DNA of 64,000 bases from Oscheius sp. JU75 (taxonomy: Eukaryota > Nematoda > Chromadorea > Rhabditida > Rhabditidae): the NCBI GenBank assembly GCA_037178855.1, contig JASJZC010000002.1:3100001-3164000 (forward strand), read 5' to 3'. Below, piece by piece: positions 47,286 through 59,459 of this stretch. Position 1 is the first letter of the stretch. Every line of letters starts with the position of its first letter. Position numbers and translations under genes: made by a program. The notes beneath the pieces were generated by a model that was not told where the DNA came from, searched no databases, and saw only the letters and a program-made list of their open reading frames with translations.

Positions 47286-48870
47286 TAATAGAATGACTTA
47301 CTGCAGATATGGTGTCAAACAAGTCCGAAAAAGAAACTAAGTCTTCTCAAAAAAAAGACAGCAGAGCATGAAAGGAGGGAAGGAATGGTCCTTCTTCTTC
47401 TATCGGGGCCCCCGGGCACTGCCTGTTACCAACTGTGCAACATCTTATCGTAAGAGACTCGAAACGATCTGAAATGACCGAAAAGGACACAAGAATGCAC
47501 TTTCTTCCCTAAGATTAAAGGATTTAGATCACAGGGAGAGGAGGAACGGATGTTTGTTTGTTCGGAAAGCTGATCAGCTGTTTTTAGTCTCTCGTTTTAA
47601 ATCCAAAAGTCAAGTCACCTGTCAGACGAAGTCCAAAACTAGTTGAAAAATACTGACCCGGGGCAATAAAGCAATAAATGTCACCTTGGTGCGGTAAGAC
47701 AAACTGACCAGTCTTTATCGGCGTCATTCAGGCGGCTGACCCTTGTAGAGTTGAAAGATAAGCAGGACTCATGTTTCAGTACAGCTTGCTTCTTTTCACG
47801 AAGCTTCTAACCCCGTCAAAATTTTTTCAAATACCCTTTTGATAGCGAGTAGACAGGTCCCAATAACAGGTGATCGAAGAACGTTAATAGTGGAAGATTC
47901 GAGACCGTGGATAAAGATTTCAAAGAAAAGTGTTTTGTAAAAAGTATTCTGCAGGTGTAAAAAGGTCAGAGGATAGCTTTAAGTGGGTAGAAGTTGAATG
48001 AAGATAAGCTAAAACTTCCTGTTTCTGATTCTTCGGTAAGCTACTGAACAGGTCAAGAGAATTGCAGTGATCAGGAAGACTACGTTTTTAGTCGTCTAGT
48101 CAGTTATCAGTTGTAGGGATGGTTTTCTATAGTTCCTACCTATACAGAGAACATCTAGTCGTGCGCAAATTACTAATGTAGCCATCAGTAGTCCAATCAA
48201 AGCTCACGTAGATCAATAGAAAAGTAGACTAACCAGGACTCCATAGTCGTTCTTATCCGGTTAGTGCAGCTGTTGAGAGCGGTTGTGAGAGAGTCGTCGA
48301 TTTGTAATCCTTCGTCTGAGCCTCCGTTCCAATAATTTCGCCTTTTGCTTAATTTATTGTCAGGCTCGTGGCAACCCGGTTCTTACGACTGCAAAGTATC
48401 CATCCTTCCTCTTTGTAGTCGGTAGCCATCTTCACGTGGTGGTGCTGCTGTCGTCTTACATATCCTTTGGCCCGTCTCATAGCAGTGAAGCTCAGTCCTG
48501 TCCACGGTTCTCTTGACCGGATCCTTTCTACTCTTGGTCCTTCGTTTGGAATCTTAGAGCAGCAGATAGACGACCTTCTCCGAGTGGCAGCAGACGAGAA
48601 CTGGCAATTGGAACTGGGTTTACTGTCAACAAGTCTTGGCAAGTCGAAAGCACCCGTTTTGTCACGTTAAGTTACTGTAACTGACAAGAAGACTACCGGG
48701 ATTCGGAAGAGATGCTGAAGTCAGACAGGGACGCAGAAGCAGCCTACCAGCAGGTGCAAAAACTTCTACCGGAGACGACAAGAAGATAGCAATTGGCAGT
48801 AAGGATTGCTTCTAACAGACAACATAAGAAACATAACAAAAGTCTTGCGACAAATGAAAACTTATTTGTT
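47286..48870. other. Intergenic, no supported gene
   Basis: Overlapping open frames on both strands at 48349-48670 have coding-like composition (+ ILSTLGPSFGILEQQIDDLL) but neither shows start, splice or motif support. Confidence 0.35.
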
Positions 48871-48874
48871 TCGA

Positions 48875-49099
48875 CTACGCACGGCCAGCCAGAGCCCAGA
48901 CGGTAGCGCTTCCGAGGAGGGTAGAGCCGACTGGAGCAGCGCCCTTCTTGGGAGAGGCTTCGGAGACGGTTATGGCTCCCTTCGAGACGGCCTCGTCGAT
49001 TTGGTCCATGACATCTTCTTTGATCTTCTTAGCATCAGTAGCATTGCCGGTGGCGAAGAGCGTGGCGAGGCAGAAGACCACGACGAGGAAGAGCTTCAT
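48875..49099 (-). CDS. Tiny secreted protein, possibly GPI-anchored
   Basis: Single-exon frame of 74 residues. It starts with a clear signal peptide (MKLFLVVVFCLATLFATGNA), followed by a charged helix (KKIKEDVMDQIDEAVSKGA). It ends in a short hydrophobic tail (STLLGSATVWALAGRA) after a small-residue region, which is like a GPI-attachment signal but on the short side. No cysteines remain in the mature part. Family unknown. An acceptor-like CCAAG lies just before the ATG. Confidence 0.65.
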   Translation of the reverse strand: MKLFLVVVFCLATLFATGNATDAKKIKEDVMDQIDEAVSKGAITVSEASPKKGAAPVGSTLLGSATVWALAGRA

Positions 49100-50062
49100 T
49101 CTTGGCAGAGAGGCGACTGCTTCCGATGGCGGCCCTTGGGTAAATGACTAGAGAGTCAGAGCGAGCACTTACGGTATCTTGCCAAATCGGGGATTTGGAG
49201 CAATTAGGTGTAAAAGAAACAAATTCTTGTTTTGAAAGTAAAGTTTTCTCTTTTGGAGAGGATTAGTTCTGACAAGTTTTGGACATGGAACACTTTGGGA
49301 ACTTTGTCGTTCGAACTGCTGTACCTCAACTGCAGGTGGGCTTCCGAAGTACTTCTAGATGTCTTCTCGTGTATCCACTATCCTTTGAGAGAAAGAGAGA
49401 TAAAGAGAAAGACAATAATAACCCTTTCCTTGTGGTCAGAGTAGTTTCAAGACCAGACCCATTCCTATTCGCCAGGAATAATGACTTATACCATTTAATC
49501 AAAGCCCGTGACACTTAATTGAATGGCCTCTTTCATTTTCTGTTAGTGGCGCTCTTTGTCCCCGATGGAAGGTCAAGCAATCTTTCCGAGAGTCTACTAG
49601 GCAAACAGCTGCCACGTTAACCTGTCTCGTTTACTCTTGCTCCTATCTTTCCACCTCGTTTTGTACATTATCCAACTCTTTTACGTGAAGCAATGAATCG
49701 GTTTCTTGAAGTTTCAATTATTTCTACTGTTCCTCGAACGATCGGTGAAAACGCTCCGAGGCTCATGTCTTATAAGTTTTATTTTCCACAGTTTGGAGTG
49801 AAAGCACATGATTTATACTTTTCTAAGCGAATATTGTCTTACGTCGAATGTGGTACCAAAACTTCCTCAAAGGTAACCTTTCTGAATGAACTTCAGTCTT
49901 CCAGTAATTGCAATAAGTGAACTGGTTTTTTTCTAGCCATTCGGTCCAATTCTGTACACTCGACAATTGCGTCACCTGGGCGCGTTCTCTCAGCTGTTAT
50001 TCTTGAACTCTGACCAGAAGATCACACCCCTTTGCTATCAGTTGTTTTATTCCAGTCTGCCC

Positions 50063-51085
50063 ATGTTCGACTACTTCACCAATTCTCTTTCCGCCCTTTC
50101 TACCTACTTCAAGGTAAGTCTCTTTGTGAATCTTTTAATGGGAGTTTCCAGGGTCCGCCGGTTACTTTGGTGGACGACAAGACCAAAGTTCCTTTACGGC
50201 TAGCAGAGAAAACTGAGGTAGGTTTCACTGTTCTTGTCAACTGTTCCCATGTATCTCTGGGTCCAGCGTCTCTCTGTCTCCCTCTTCCCCTTCGATCTCA
50301 CCAACTCTTCAGATAAACTACAACACCCGCAAGTTCCGATTCAGTCTCCCGAGTGACAGTCACGTTCTGGGCATCGCTCCCGGTCAACACGTCTGTCTCA
50401 GTGCCACCATCAATGGCAAACTCGTGGTCAGATCTTACACTCCGGTCAGTGACTGCACAGCCCAGGGCTATGTTGAGATCATAGTCAAGGTATGCAGACT
50501 TGCTTAATTGGTTCAATAGCTCTTCAGATCTATTTCCGAGGTCATCCCTCGTTCCCCGAGGGCGGAAAGATGAGTCAGCATTTGGACTCCTTGAAAATCG
50601 GGGATTCTGTCGACTTCCGTGGTCCTACCGGCAGTATTCTGTACAAGGGCGCGGGAAAGTTCTCGTTCAAAAAGCTCTCGACCGAGAAGGACTACAAGAC
50701 CATCTCCATGGTGGCCGGAGGCAGTGGGCTCACTCCTATGCTCCAAATCATCTCCACCATAATCAGGAACCCATCCGATCAGACGGAAATTCGTTTCATC
50801 TTCGCCAACTCTGAGGAAAAAGACATCTTATGTCAAGAGATTCTAGAAGAGCTGGTCGAAAAGGCATCCGGTCGTCTCAAAGTCTACCATTTAGTCAGCA
50901 AGCCCACTGGAAGTTGGAAAGGCTGTCGAGGAAGAGTCGGACACGATGAGATCAAAAAACACTTTTTCCCTCCCGGAGAAGACCATCTAGTTCTCCTGTG
51001 TGGACCTGTTCCTATGGTCAATGAGTCCTGCAAACCCAGTTTGGAAAAGCTCGGCTACTCAAAAGACCACCTGTACATTTTTTAA
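50063..51085 (+). CDS. CYB5R3-like: NADH-cytochrome b5 reductase
   Basis: FAD enzyme that passes electrons from NADH to cytochrome b5 for lipid desaturation and related reactions. Four exons join in phase: 50063-50113, 50152-50217, 50313-50489 and 50528-51085, giving 283 residues (human 301, soluble form 275). The FAD site RSYTPVSD, the flavin loop GGKMSQHLDSLKIGDSVDFR, the NADH site GGSGLTPMLQ and the C-terminal CGPVPMV are all present. The N-terminus (MFDYFTNSLSAL) lacks a strong anchor or a myristoylation glycine, so location is unclear; a missed first exon is possible. AATAAA (51085-51090) overlaps the stop codon by one base. Confidence 0.93.
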
Positions 51086-51408
51086 ATAAACTATCGAATT
51101 ATTCTCCAGTTGTGCACATGGAGTTTGAGCGAAACATGGACCGTCTCATCCATGATGTTGGTCGAATTGTGCGGAAACATGAGAACAGTACATGTATGAA
51201 GAGTCAGTACATGTCGGTCATCGAGAGACGCGCCAATAGCTCTCTTCCTCTACCTGAACTAGTCTCTGGTTGACACACAGGGATCTGATGGTCGTCTTTT
51301 CCTAAGTTTGCTGCTCTAAACAGGCGTGCCCGATTTTACCCTCTTGAGTTGTGAGTTCTTGGCCAATTGATATACCTTTCAGAAGGATTTAGAAGGACTT
51401 CAGTTTAT

Positions 51409-52069
51409 GCGCAATGTCCATGTTGGCTGGCATCACATCCCTGATCCGACCTCAATTCAGCCATTTTCGTTTGACGCTTCTCTCTGGGATGGCAGCTGGT
51501 TTCCAAACATATGAAGTGGCCGCTCAGAAACCAAAGACTATATGGTGTTGAATTCAAACCCGGGATGGAGATGAAGCCATGGATGATCGGAGCAGAATTT
51601 GAACTATGGCCTAATGTGAAGCCAGAACTCTGTGACCGGTACAAGGAAATGGTAAGCTTGCATCGGGAACAGTCTAAACATACTTTTAGCAACCCAAATT
51701 GCGCTTTTCCAGCTGCAGGCCGCCTGGTTGAACGCGGATCTCTAGGGTATCTGCTGGAAACTTTGCCAGAACTGCCAAGCAGCCGACGACATCTCCAATT
51801 TCTGCGGCTTTATCTTGACCGTATTCTATTGGATGCCCTCGTATTTTTTGTCTACATCAAAAGAAAGCCAACTTGTTTCTTCTTGGTGTCTGTCGGGTCT
51901 TATTTCAGGCAGATCACAGACTGAGCAGCAAACTCTTGGATTTTACAGCACGGATTTTCGAGCATATTCCGGTGATCCCGATGGGTCTGAAGAGGAAAGT
52001 CGAATGCTCTGATATGGGACAAGCAAGAAAAGGGCAAAGTCCGATCGCAATAGTAGCTCCAAACTCATA
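51409..52069 (+). CDS. Unresolved gene between CYB5R and a small membrane protein
   Basis: Several coding-like exons are visible but I could not settle the splicing. A frame starting near 51409 reads MSMLAGITSLIRPQFSHFRL with a presequence look. The stretch to 51651 ends WPNVKPELCDRYKEM at a gtaagc donor. A further exon around 51730-51905 has a hydrophobic segment in one frame (GFILTVFYWMPSYF). The last exon, after a tttcag at 51908, reads DHRLSSKLLDFTARIFEHIP. Probably a small mitochondrial or membrane protein; identity unknown. Confidence 0.4.
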
Positions 52070-52203
52070 GTATCAAAACCTCAATTGCTTTGCAAAACAG
52101 CAGAAATTAGACAATTGCTTCATTACAATGTTATGTTCCAAAAAAGAACTAATCGCTCGAACTTTCTGAAAAACAATTCAGTATTAACACTTGGACGACG
52201 ACC

Positions 52204-52499
52204 ATGGCTGACTCCTCTATTTGCTCCTCCCACCTCTGCACTCCCTTGGAGCCGATTCCTCTTCCGCATGGTCCCTTGTCCCGTTTCCAGAGAGCCCGGA
52301 TCATTGGATGGATCGGTCTGGCTGTCTCTCTGGGAGCTTTTGTAGCTCACTACGGTAGGTACCTCTTACTTCGCTCGACTCATACTCTTTCCTAGGGGCA
52401 CAAAAGCTGGCCTACTACGACATCTTCAAGCCGGAACCGGAAGGAAAGTCAGAAGAGAAGGCGGGATACAAGAAGACCAAAGAAAATGACAAAAAATAA
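52204..52499 (+). CDS. Small single-pass membrane protein (COX6C-like?)
   Basis: Exons 52204-52354 and 52396-52499 join in phase (41-nt intron) and give 84 residues. One membrane helix (ARIIGWIGLAVSLGAFVAHY) is followed by QKLAYYDIFKPEPEGK and a lysine-rich tail. Size, single helix and a K-x-x-Y-x-D-x-(Y/F)-like segment recall cytochrome c oxidase subunit 6C, but the match is weak. AATAAA (52495-52500) contains the stop codon. The stop lies 30 nt from the stop of the thioesterase on the other strand. Confidence 0.7.
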
Positions 52500-52529
52500 A
52501 CCATCGGAAAAAAATGTCTTCATTTCGAT

Positions 52530-54571
52530 TTAGAGTCGAGAGACTGAGCCTCGACTTCGAACCAGACATTCCTGAGTAGCACTGAGGACGAGACAACCAT
52601 CCTCGGTGAACAGTTGCCCCTTGGTGAAGCCGCGACTCTTCCCAGCCCAGGTAGACTCGACAGCGTAGAGTAGCCATTGGTCTGCCTTGAGATCGTGCTC
52701 GTGGATCCAAATATTGTGGTCGAGACTGAACATCATGGTCGGGCAGAAGTCCTTGTGGACGTAGTGAGGACGATACACACTGGCCGCCATTACGGAGTCC
52801 GTGTTATAGGCTACTAGGTACCTGAAAGAGTATTGTAACTTTATAGTGAGGGATTCTGTCACTCTAACATTTGCTTGAACCTCGTGTCTCTCCTGTCCCA
52901 CTTTATTGTCCAATGCTTCCAGATGGGAAGTCTCTGTCCCGAAGTCTCAAGTCTCTCTCACTACCTATGTTTGGTAGCCCAGCTTCCATTGTCTTCGATC
53001 AAACCTTTTACAGCTATCCTATCTCGTTCGTGTCATTGTCTGATCGATTACCAAGCGACTCTTCTTTCAAACAAGATCTAATTGCGTCCTCGTCTCATAT
53101 CTGTCAGACGACAGTGTCAGTCCCTGTTCATTGGATTCTTTTCACTTTCCTTGACTGACTCACCACATGAAAGTCCCTCGTCACTTTTATCACTTTCTTT
53201 CAATGGTTTTCCTATGACACTGACTGCCTCATTCCATTGTTTGACTACCATATGGTCAGATATCCACTTCTATTTTAAAGCATTGGTTCCACCCATTTTC
53301 CATATGTTTTTGTACCAACCTGTGCAGTTTCTCATCTGTTGGTAGATCTCCCACAGCTCTGAACCAATGATAAAAGGTCTTTGTTGAGGTGTCACTCGAT
53401 AGTCCATAGTGCTTGTAGATGTCAGTCGGACGAATCTCGAATAGGTCTCCTTGTCCCGACGCTCTCGAGTCGTACTGATACAAAGACCATTGTACCGACT
53501 TTGGGAGCTCGATGTTCTCTTTCTCGACCTTGTCCTTGATCCAGGGGACGGCTTCTCTGGTACAGGCCAGTTCACTCCAATGAGGAACATTCGGCATCTC
53601 GGCCTGATGAATCACCGCGTCCGGCTCGATCTTATGGAAAGAGATCTCCATTGTGAAGGCGACTTTCTCGTTCTGTATCGCCTCGACACTTCTGGTACAG
53701 AAGGACTTCCCGTCTCGACTGCGTCTGACAGTATACTCTACTGGGATTGATGTATCGACTAGAATCAGATGATTATAACAGATTTGAATGAATGTTACCG
53801 TTAAGAATGAAGAAAGAATGGATGGCATGGGGTTTGAGATCAGAAGAAACGGTATTTTCGGCTGCTGCCATTGCCTGGGAGAATATCAAACCACCGTAGG
53901 CGGCCTTGTGAGATCCTTGTCGAGAGGAGGAGAGGTTCGAGGTTCTGGAAAGATTTTTGGTAAGTTTCTTGAAGAAAAGGGTTCTAAACAAGACTCTGAA
54001 CTGAATTTCATGCCAGTCAAGTACAATAAACCCTATATGTCAGTGCTGAACCTGACTACCAGTTGACGCTGCACATGCACTGTTTACTATTTTGGTGGCT
54101 AACCCTGTGACTTTCACGCAAAACGATGTTCTGCAAAGCTGTAGCCAAGGTCAAAATTTACAACTTTGAAGAAGCTAGAAAATGACTTTTTTTGGGCCGA
54201 AATCTAAATCTGTGCCTAAAGATTTTCCAAACTTAGCATGCGCGCCCACATACTCATGTCCATTGTATGGCAACAAAATGTGATTTTTCAAAGAAACTAT
54301 CCTACAAAGTCGCAGCTCTTGATCTTCTCTACAACTTTGCAGCGCATTGCTAAGACTAAAATGCTATCTTTGACCGGAAAATGGCGGTCAAAGTAACAAA
54401 CTTTCACGAAAAGAGTCAGCTGTTACTGCCTCTTCCGAATCGATTACTCGGTTTCCGTACTTGTACTCACTTGAAGACATCCTTGCTGACCTCCTCGAAC
54501 TCGTAAAACTGTTTGGCCCTGTCAGCATACCCTTCTTGTGGCTGGAAGCTTGAGATTGGTGGTGGAGCCAT
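52530..54571 (-). CDS. ACOT8-like: Acyl-CoA thioesterase, peroxisomal type (ACOT8-like)
   Basis: Hydrolyses acyl-CoAs to free acid and CoA. Four exons join in phase: 54571-54471, 53944-53799, 53758-53320 and 52821-52530, giving 325 residues (human ACOT8 319). Two hot-dog domains are visible: AAYGGLIFSQAMAAAENT and YTVRRSRDGKSFCTRSVEAI in the first, SLDHNIWIH, QWLLYAVESTWAGKSRG and LVLSATQECLVR in the second. The protein ends in S-R-L, a type 1 peroxisomal targeting signal. The start is the first ATG of an open exon; a few extra residues upstream (SSVKQLASSRSIY) are open after a ttttttcag, so a longer form is possible. The first intron holds CAAAGTTGTAG-type repeats, the third a CTGTC-rich stretch. 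Confidence 0.92.
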
Positions 54572-55351
54572 GTAAATCGAACGACTAGAAGCTAGCTGTT
54601 TGACTGATGAGACTGAAAAAAGTGATTAGATGTGGGGGAACGGAACAAGATGGCTAGACTACGCTTTGGAGTACAATGTCCAGGTCTGAATCTGGGTTTG
54701 GGGGAAGACAAGTCGCGGTGATGACAAATTGTGATCTTTGACCAGGCTAGACTCTTGTTTCACATTATATCCCAACTTATAGGGAATTTTCTCATTGAAA
54801 AACATCTGATTCTATATGAAATCAAGGGATTCGGTGCCACAAAAGATTTCTGCTGTAAAAACTAAAAAAAAATTACATGTTTTGCGACAAATATGGTCGA
54901 AACGGATCAATAACAGCACAATCAGCGCCGTCTATCGCTCTATAATATGTCCAAACTTGACAAACCTTTTTCCTTGACCGAAATAATAGCTTGAAACATG
55001 CCAGGGGGACAAAAAAAATGGGAAAAGAACTTTCCTCGATAAGATAACCCACCTCGACCAGCTGTCTGGAACAGAATTCCCAGCCGTCTTGCCATTTTTG
55101 GGCAACTATTCGATTTCTAGCAAAGAATCTAAAGCGACGAGATGATGCAAAGCTTCGAAAAAGCGCAAGCGAACTTCCTCCAGCCAGTGGAGGAGAGAAC
55201 GGGCGGACTTTGTTGTTTTCGGACTCACGCCGCGTGTGATCACTGATCTTGCCGGGCAAGAGACAAATACAAAGATTTACTACTGAAAAAAGCCGTGTAA
55301 AAATGAGGAAAATGTTGGAAAATAAGAAAATTACAGGGTAAGAAAAGGGGA

Positions 55352-58300
55352 TTAGTAGTAAGTTTCGCGCTGGACCCAGCCGCCGGGCCAGCGTCGAATG
55401 CAGAATCGGCGAGTCTCGTCGTAGAGGAAGATCAGGACGGCGAAGGGGAGAGCCGGGAACCACCAGGTGAATCTAAAACATATTTTTGTGATAACCGAGA
55501 GGAAAGGAAACCTCAATCCATACATGCGGAGCCCGTGATCGAGGCCGGGACAGTAGCAGAGAAAGGCGGCCAGGCAGGTCTCGAAGACGAGAGAAAAGTT
55601 CAGAGGCCAGTTCTTCATGCCCTGCTGCACTATAGAGTTTCGTCGAGTCTTCGAGATGATCAAGTCGGCCCACTGGACGACGACGATTGAGACAAAGTAC
55701 GCGGTCTGACACGTATGCTCGAGGACTTTCCGATTCGCGTATGTCCATTCCTGACCATAGGAGTCCTGGATATTGTTGTAGGCACGACTGTCCCAGGAGG
55801 AACGAATCTGCCAGAGATCCTGCGGCCAGAAACCGTTGTCGGCCATGATCCAGAAGTAGGCAAAGAAGCCGGCGGCTGCCTAGAAGAGGGAATGAGTTAG
55901 GTATCGGATGCTTCAAGCTGAGCAGTAATATAGACAGTCAGGCAGGGCTAAGGTGGGAAGACGATAAGCTGGTAGAGACAAATTGACAGTATCCTAACAG
56001 ACGGTCGATGAAAATGGGTGCATAACGAACGTGGAATGCGAACAATTGACCAGATGGCTAAGACAGGGACAGGCTGACAAATATAAAAGAAACAGAATGA
56101 CAGAAAAGGAAAATGGCAGTGTGGCAGAATCAGCGGTTCCATGAAAGCGGACGCAGTATAACAGGAATAGATTAGGACATTCTGACAGGAAACAGGCTGG
56201 ACCGACATGGAAATGGCGTACCGACAGGATAAGACGACTACAGGCTGACGGGATAGGTGGGGAAAGCTGAGAACTTCGAGAGTCAATATCTATTGGTAAG
56301 AATAACCGAACGTTACCTGTATGATTCCAATTTGTCCATAAGTGAGTGATATCAGTCGGCTATTGACGAGTTTGTCGTGCTGCGGGTCACGCGGCTGACG
56401 CTTCATAATGTCCGACTCGGCTTCCTCATACGCTGAAATCCTCATCTTCACCAGAAAATAGTATTAATGCACCCAAAGATATGGCCGGGAGCAAGTCAGT
56501 TCCGAGATCGATGCACAAGATCGTCACAGTCCCAAGCGGCAAGGGAATACCAAAACAGATGTAGCAGAGGAAAGGCGAGATTTCGGGAATGTTCGAGGTT
56601 AGAGTGTAGGCGATGGACTTTTTGAGATTGTCGAAGATGAGACGACCTTCCTCGACTCCGACGACGATCGAGGCAAAGTTGTCGTCGAGGAGAATCATGT
56701 CGGCGGCTTGTTTCGAGACGTCGGAGCCCGAGATGCCCATCGCGATCCCGATATCGGCCTTTTTCAGGGCTGGCGAGTCGTTAACACCGTCTCCGGTGAC
56801 CGCAACAATCTGTCCCTGCTTCTGGAAACCCTCTACGATCATGAGCTTCTGCTGGGGTGAGGTGCGGGCGAAGACGATCTCCGAGTGATGCGTAATGATC
56901 TAAATACCGTTTTTCGTTTCAAAATAGTCAAAAGAGCTACCTGAGCCAGTTGCTGCTCGTCCATCTCGCGCAGATCCGAGCCATGAATCACGGCCGCGTT
57001 GGCCTCGCGCGGATTCACGTCCTCGATCGGGACGCCGCGTCGAATAGCGATATCTTCGACCGTCTCCGAGTCGTAGCTGATGATTCCAACCGACCTGGCT
57101 ATAGCCTAAATCTTCGATATTGAAGAAATTTTTAGAATTCAACCTTCGCAGTGATTGGATGGTCTCCAGTGACCATAACGACCTTGATTCCGGCCGATCT
57201 GCATTTGGCGACGGCGGTCGGCACGGCTGCTCTGGGAGGGTCGATCAGAGAGATCAAGCCGACGAATCGGAATCCTTCGAGAGGGAAATTGACCTCGTCC
57301 GTATTGAACTCGAAGCCGGACGGGAAGGAGTCTTTGGGGAGGCGAAATTCACAGAATCTGAAGAAATTGCGATTTTTGACTAAAACTAGAAGAGCATACC
57401 CAAGGACCCGCTCGCCCATTCCTCCCAGCTTCAGATAGGCTTCTTCGAAGGCGGTCTTTTTCTTCTCGTCCAGATCGATCTGCTCGCCATCGAGGAGAAT
57501 ACTGCTACAGACGTCCAAAATTCGTTCTGGAGCTCCTTTCATCACGATCAGATACTCATCGTCGCCGGGAATTTCATGAATCGACAGCTAAGATTGTTAC
57601 ATTACCATCGACAACAAAAATTTGATCACCTGATACTTGTTTGTGGAATTGAACGGTATCTCGGCCGCCTTCTTGCATTCTACTCGTCTCTCCATCACGT
57701 TCGGTGAGACGAGTTCCGAATACTTGAGCAGAGCCACCTCGGACGCGTCGCCGCTGCATTCTCTCCTCAACACGGGGACGTCAGCCTGCCCCATCTTGAA
57801 CTCGGCTCGATTACAGAGAGTCGCAATGCGGAGAAGAGCTTCGTAGGTCCGTCCTGTACCTCCGGCTGTCTCGGTTTGGCTCTCGGCGGTGTCGCACGTC
57901 ACAATCTGCAGGTCGTACCACATATGAGCCACGGTCATTCGATTCTGCGTCAGTGTGCCAGTCTTGTCGGAGCAGATCGTCGACGTGGAGCCGAGCGTCT
58001 CGACGGCTTCTAGATTTTTTACTAGGCAGTTCTTGCTGGCCATTCGTTTGGCTGTCAAGGTGAGACAGACGGTTACGGTGGCAATCAGTCCCTCCGGGAC
58101 ATTCGCCACGATGATTCCGATCAGGAAGACAACGGCTGTGAGCCAATTGTAGCGCAAGATGATGGCGATGATGAAGAAGCCGACGCCGAGGAAGATGGCC
58201 ACGGCGGTGATCAGGTGGATGAAATGTTCGATTTCGCGAGCTATCGGCGTCTTTCCCGTCTCAAGTCCCGATGTCAGATGGGCGATTCTGCCTGAAAAAA

Positions 58301-59459
58301 TCAAACTTGTTTGCGAAACAATGCGCTAACAATTGTTGTTGCGCTTGTATCATCTTGGCACACAAAAATCAGCGCGTTAAAAACCGGCGTCACACCCATA
58401 TCTTCTCGACACTCGGCTTGGATAGAGCCTTCGGAAGAAAGGGGAAAAAGACAGGTCGTGAATTATATCCTAATTGTTGCGCACAGGCACTAAGGCTCTC
58501 CCTTTCCACTGAGGCAAATGGACCTTGATAAAAACATCAGCGGCATTTTTTTTGGAAAGCCCTTGGAAAGGAGCGGCAACAAGATTTTTTCTTGACAACT
58601 TCTTGGGGAAACCCCATTTTTTTAACGCAAATACAGACCCATGACAGTCCGGTCGCCCGTATAGACGACGACTCCCTTCGCTGTTCCCTCGACGGCATTC
58701 GTCGAAAAGAAGGCCAGATTCTTCGTCTCGAGCGGATTCTCATTTGTGCATTCGGCGGATCGGGATTGGGGCTCAGATTCTCCGGTCAGACTGGCATTGT
58801 CCACCTTGAAGCCAGCGGCAGAGATGATTCGGATGTCGGCCGGGACTCGATCGCCTCCCTTCACCTCGACCAGATCTCCGACAACGAGCTCCTCGGCACT
58901 GATCTGTGTCTTCTGGCCATCGCGAATGACTACGGCGTACTAAATTAATCAGATAACCAAAATATAAACAAAGACGAACAGTAGGGATCATGTTCTTGAA
59001 AGATTCCATAATGCGGGTCGACTTGTTCTCCTGGTAGTACTGGAAGCAGCCGGTTATGATGACGACGGACATGAGCACGACTCCCAGATACAGATTATCC
59101 ATTTGGGGGCACTCCAACACGACATAGTCCATGCCGTAGGCAAAGAAGCAGAGACCGGCGCCGACCCAGAGCAAGAGAGCGAAGCCACCGAAGAGGTTCT
59201 TGCAGAATTTCATCCATTCCGGCGTTGTTTTTGGCGGTGTGAGCGCGTTACGGCCATCCCGGACCAGATATTCGGCAGCTTTTTCTGTCGACAGTCCCTA
59301 AAACATCATAAACTTGCTAAAGATTGAGTAAAAGTTCCTTACCGATTGAATATCCGTGCTGTGGCGATCGAGGAGCTCTTGGAGCTCACACTGATGCTCG
59401 TCCATGGCCACATCCTGCTTCAACTCCTCCATCTTCGCCTCCGATTTGATCTTCTTCAT
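55352..59459 (-). CDS. ATP1A-like: Na+/K+-ATPase alpha subunit
   Basis: Plasma-membrane P-type pump exporting 3 Na+ and importing 2 K+ per ATP. About ten exons cover the whole protein, from [20 protein letters not shown] to the diagnostic end [11 protein letters not shown]. Visible parts: TM1-TM2 around [12 protein letters not shown] and [12 protein letters not shown], the TGES loop (SLTGESEPQ), phosphorylation site [27 protein letters not shown] nucleotide site, hinge [17 protein letters not shown], and the last helices. At the first extracellular loop the residue equivalent to ouabain-site Q111 reads D (AYGMDYVV), while N122 is kept (MDNLYLG). Upstream, 476 nt separate it from the divergent Rab gene. 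A 5' untranslated exon is likely because tttttttcag precedes the ATG by a few bases. Intron ~55880-56317 is GACAG-rich. Confidence 0.96.
55930..56275. repeat. GACAG-rich island inside a Na+/K+-ATPase intron
   Basis: About seven GACAG words in roughly 340 nt on the + strand by eye count, none of CTGTC noticed. They are separated by purine-rich, non-identical spacers. Confidence 0.5.

Noticed and set aside
46664-47296. Two + strand open frames of 106 and 61 codons
   Set aside because: Both lie on arms of the inverted repeat and are complementary to each other, so they are repeat shadows.
48349-48670. Overlapping open frames on both strands
   Set aside because: Only one can be real and neither shows independent support.
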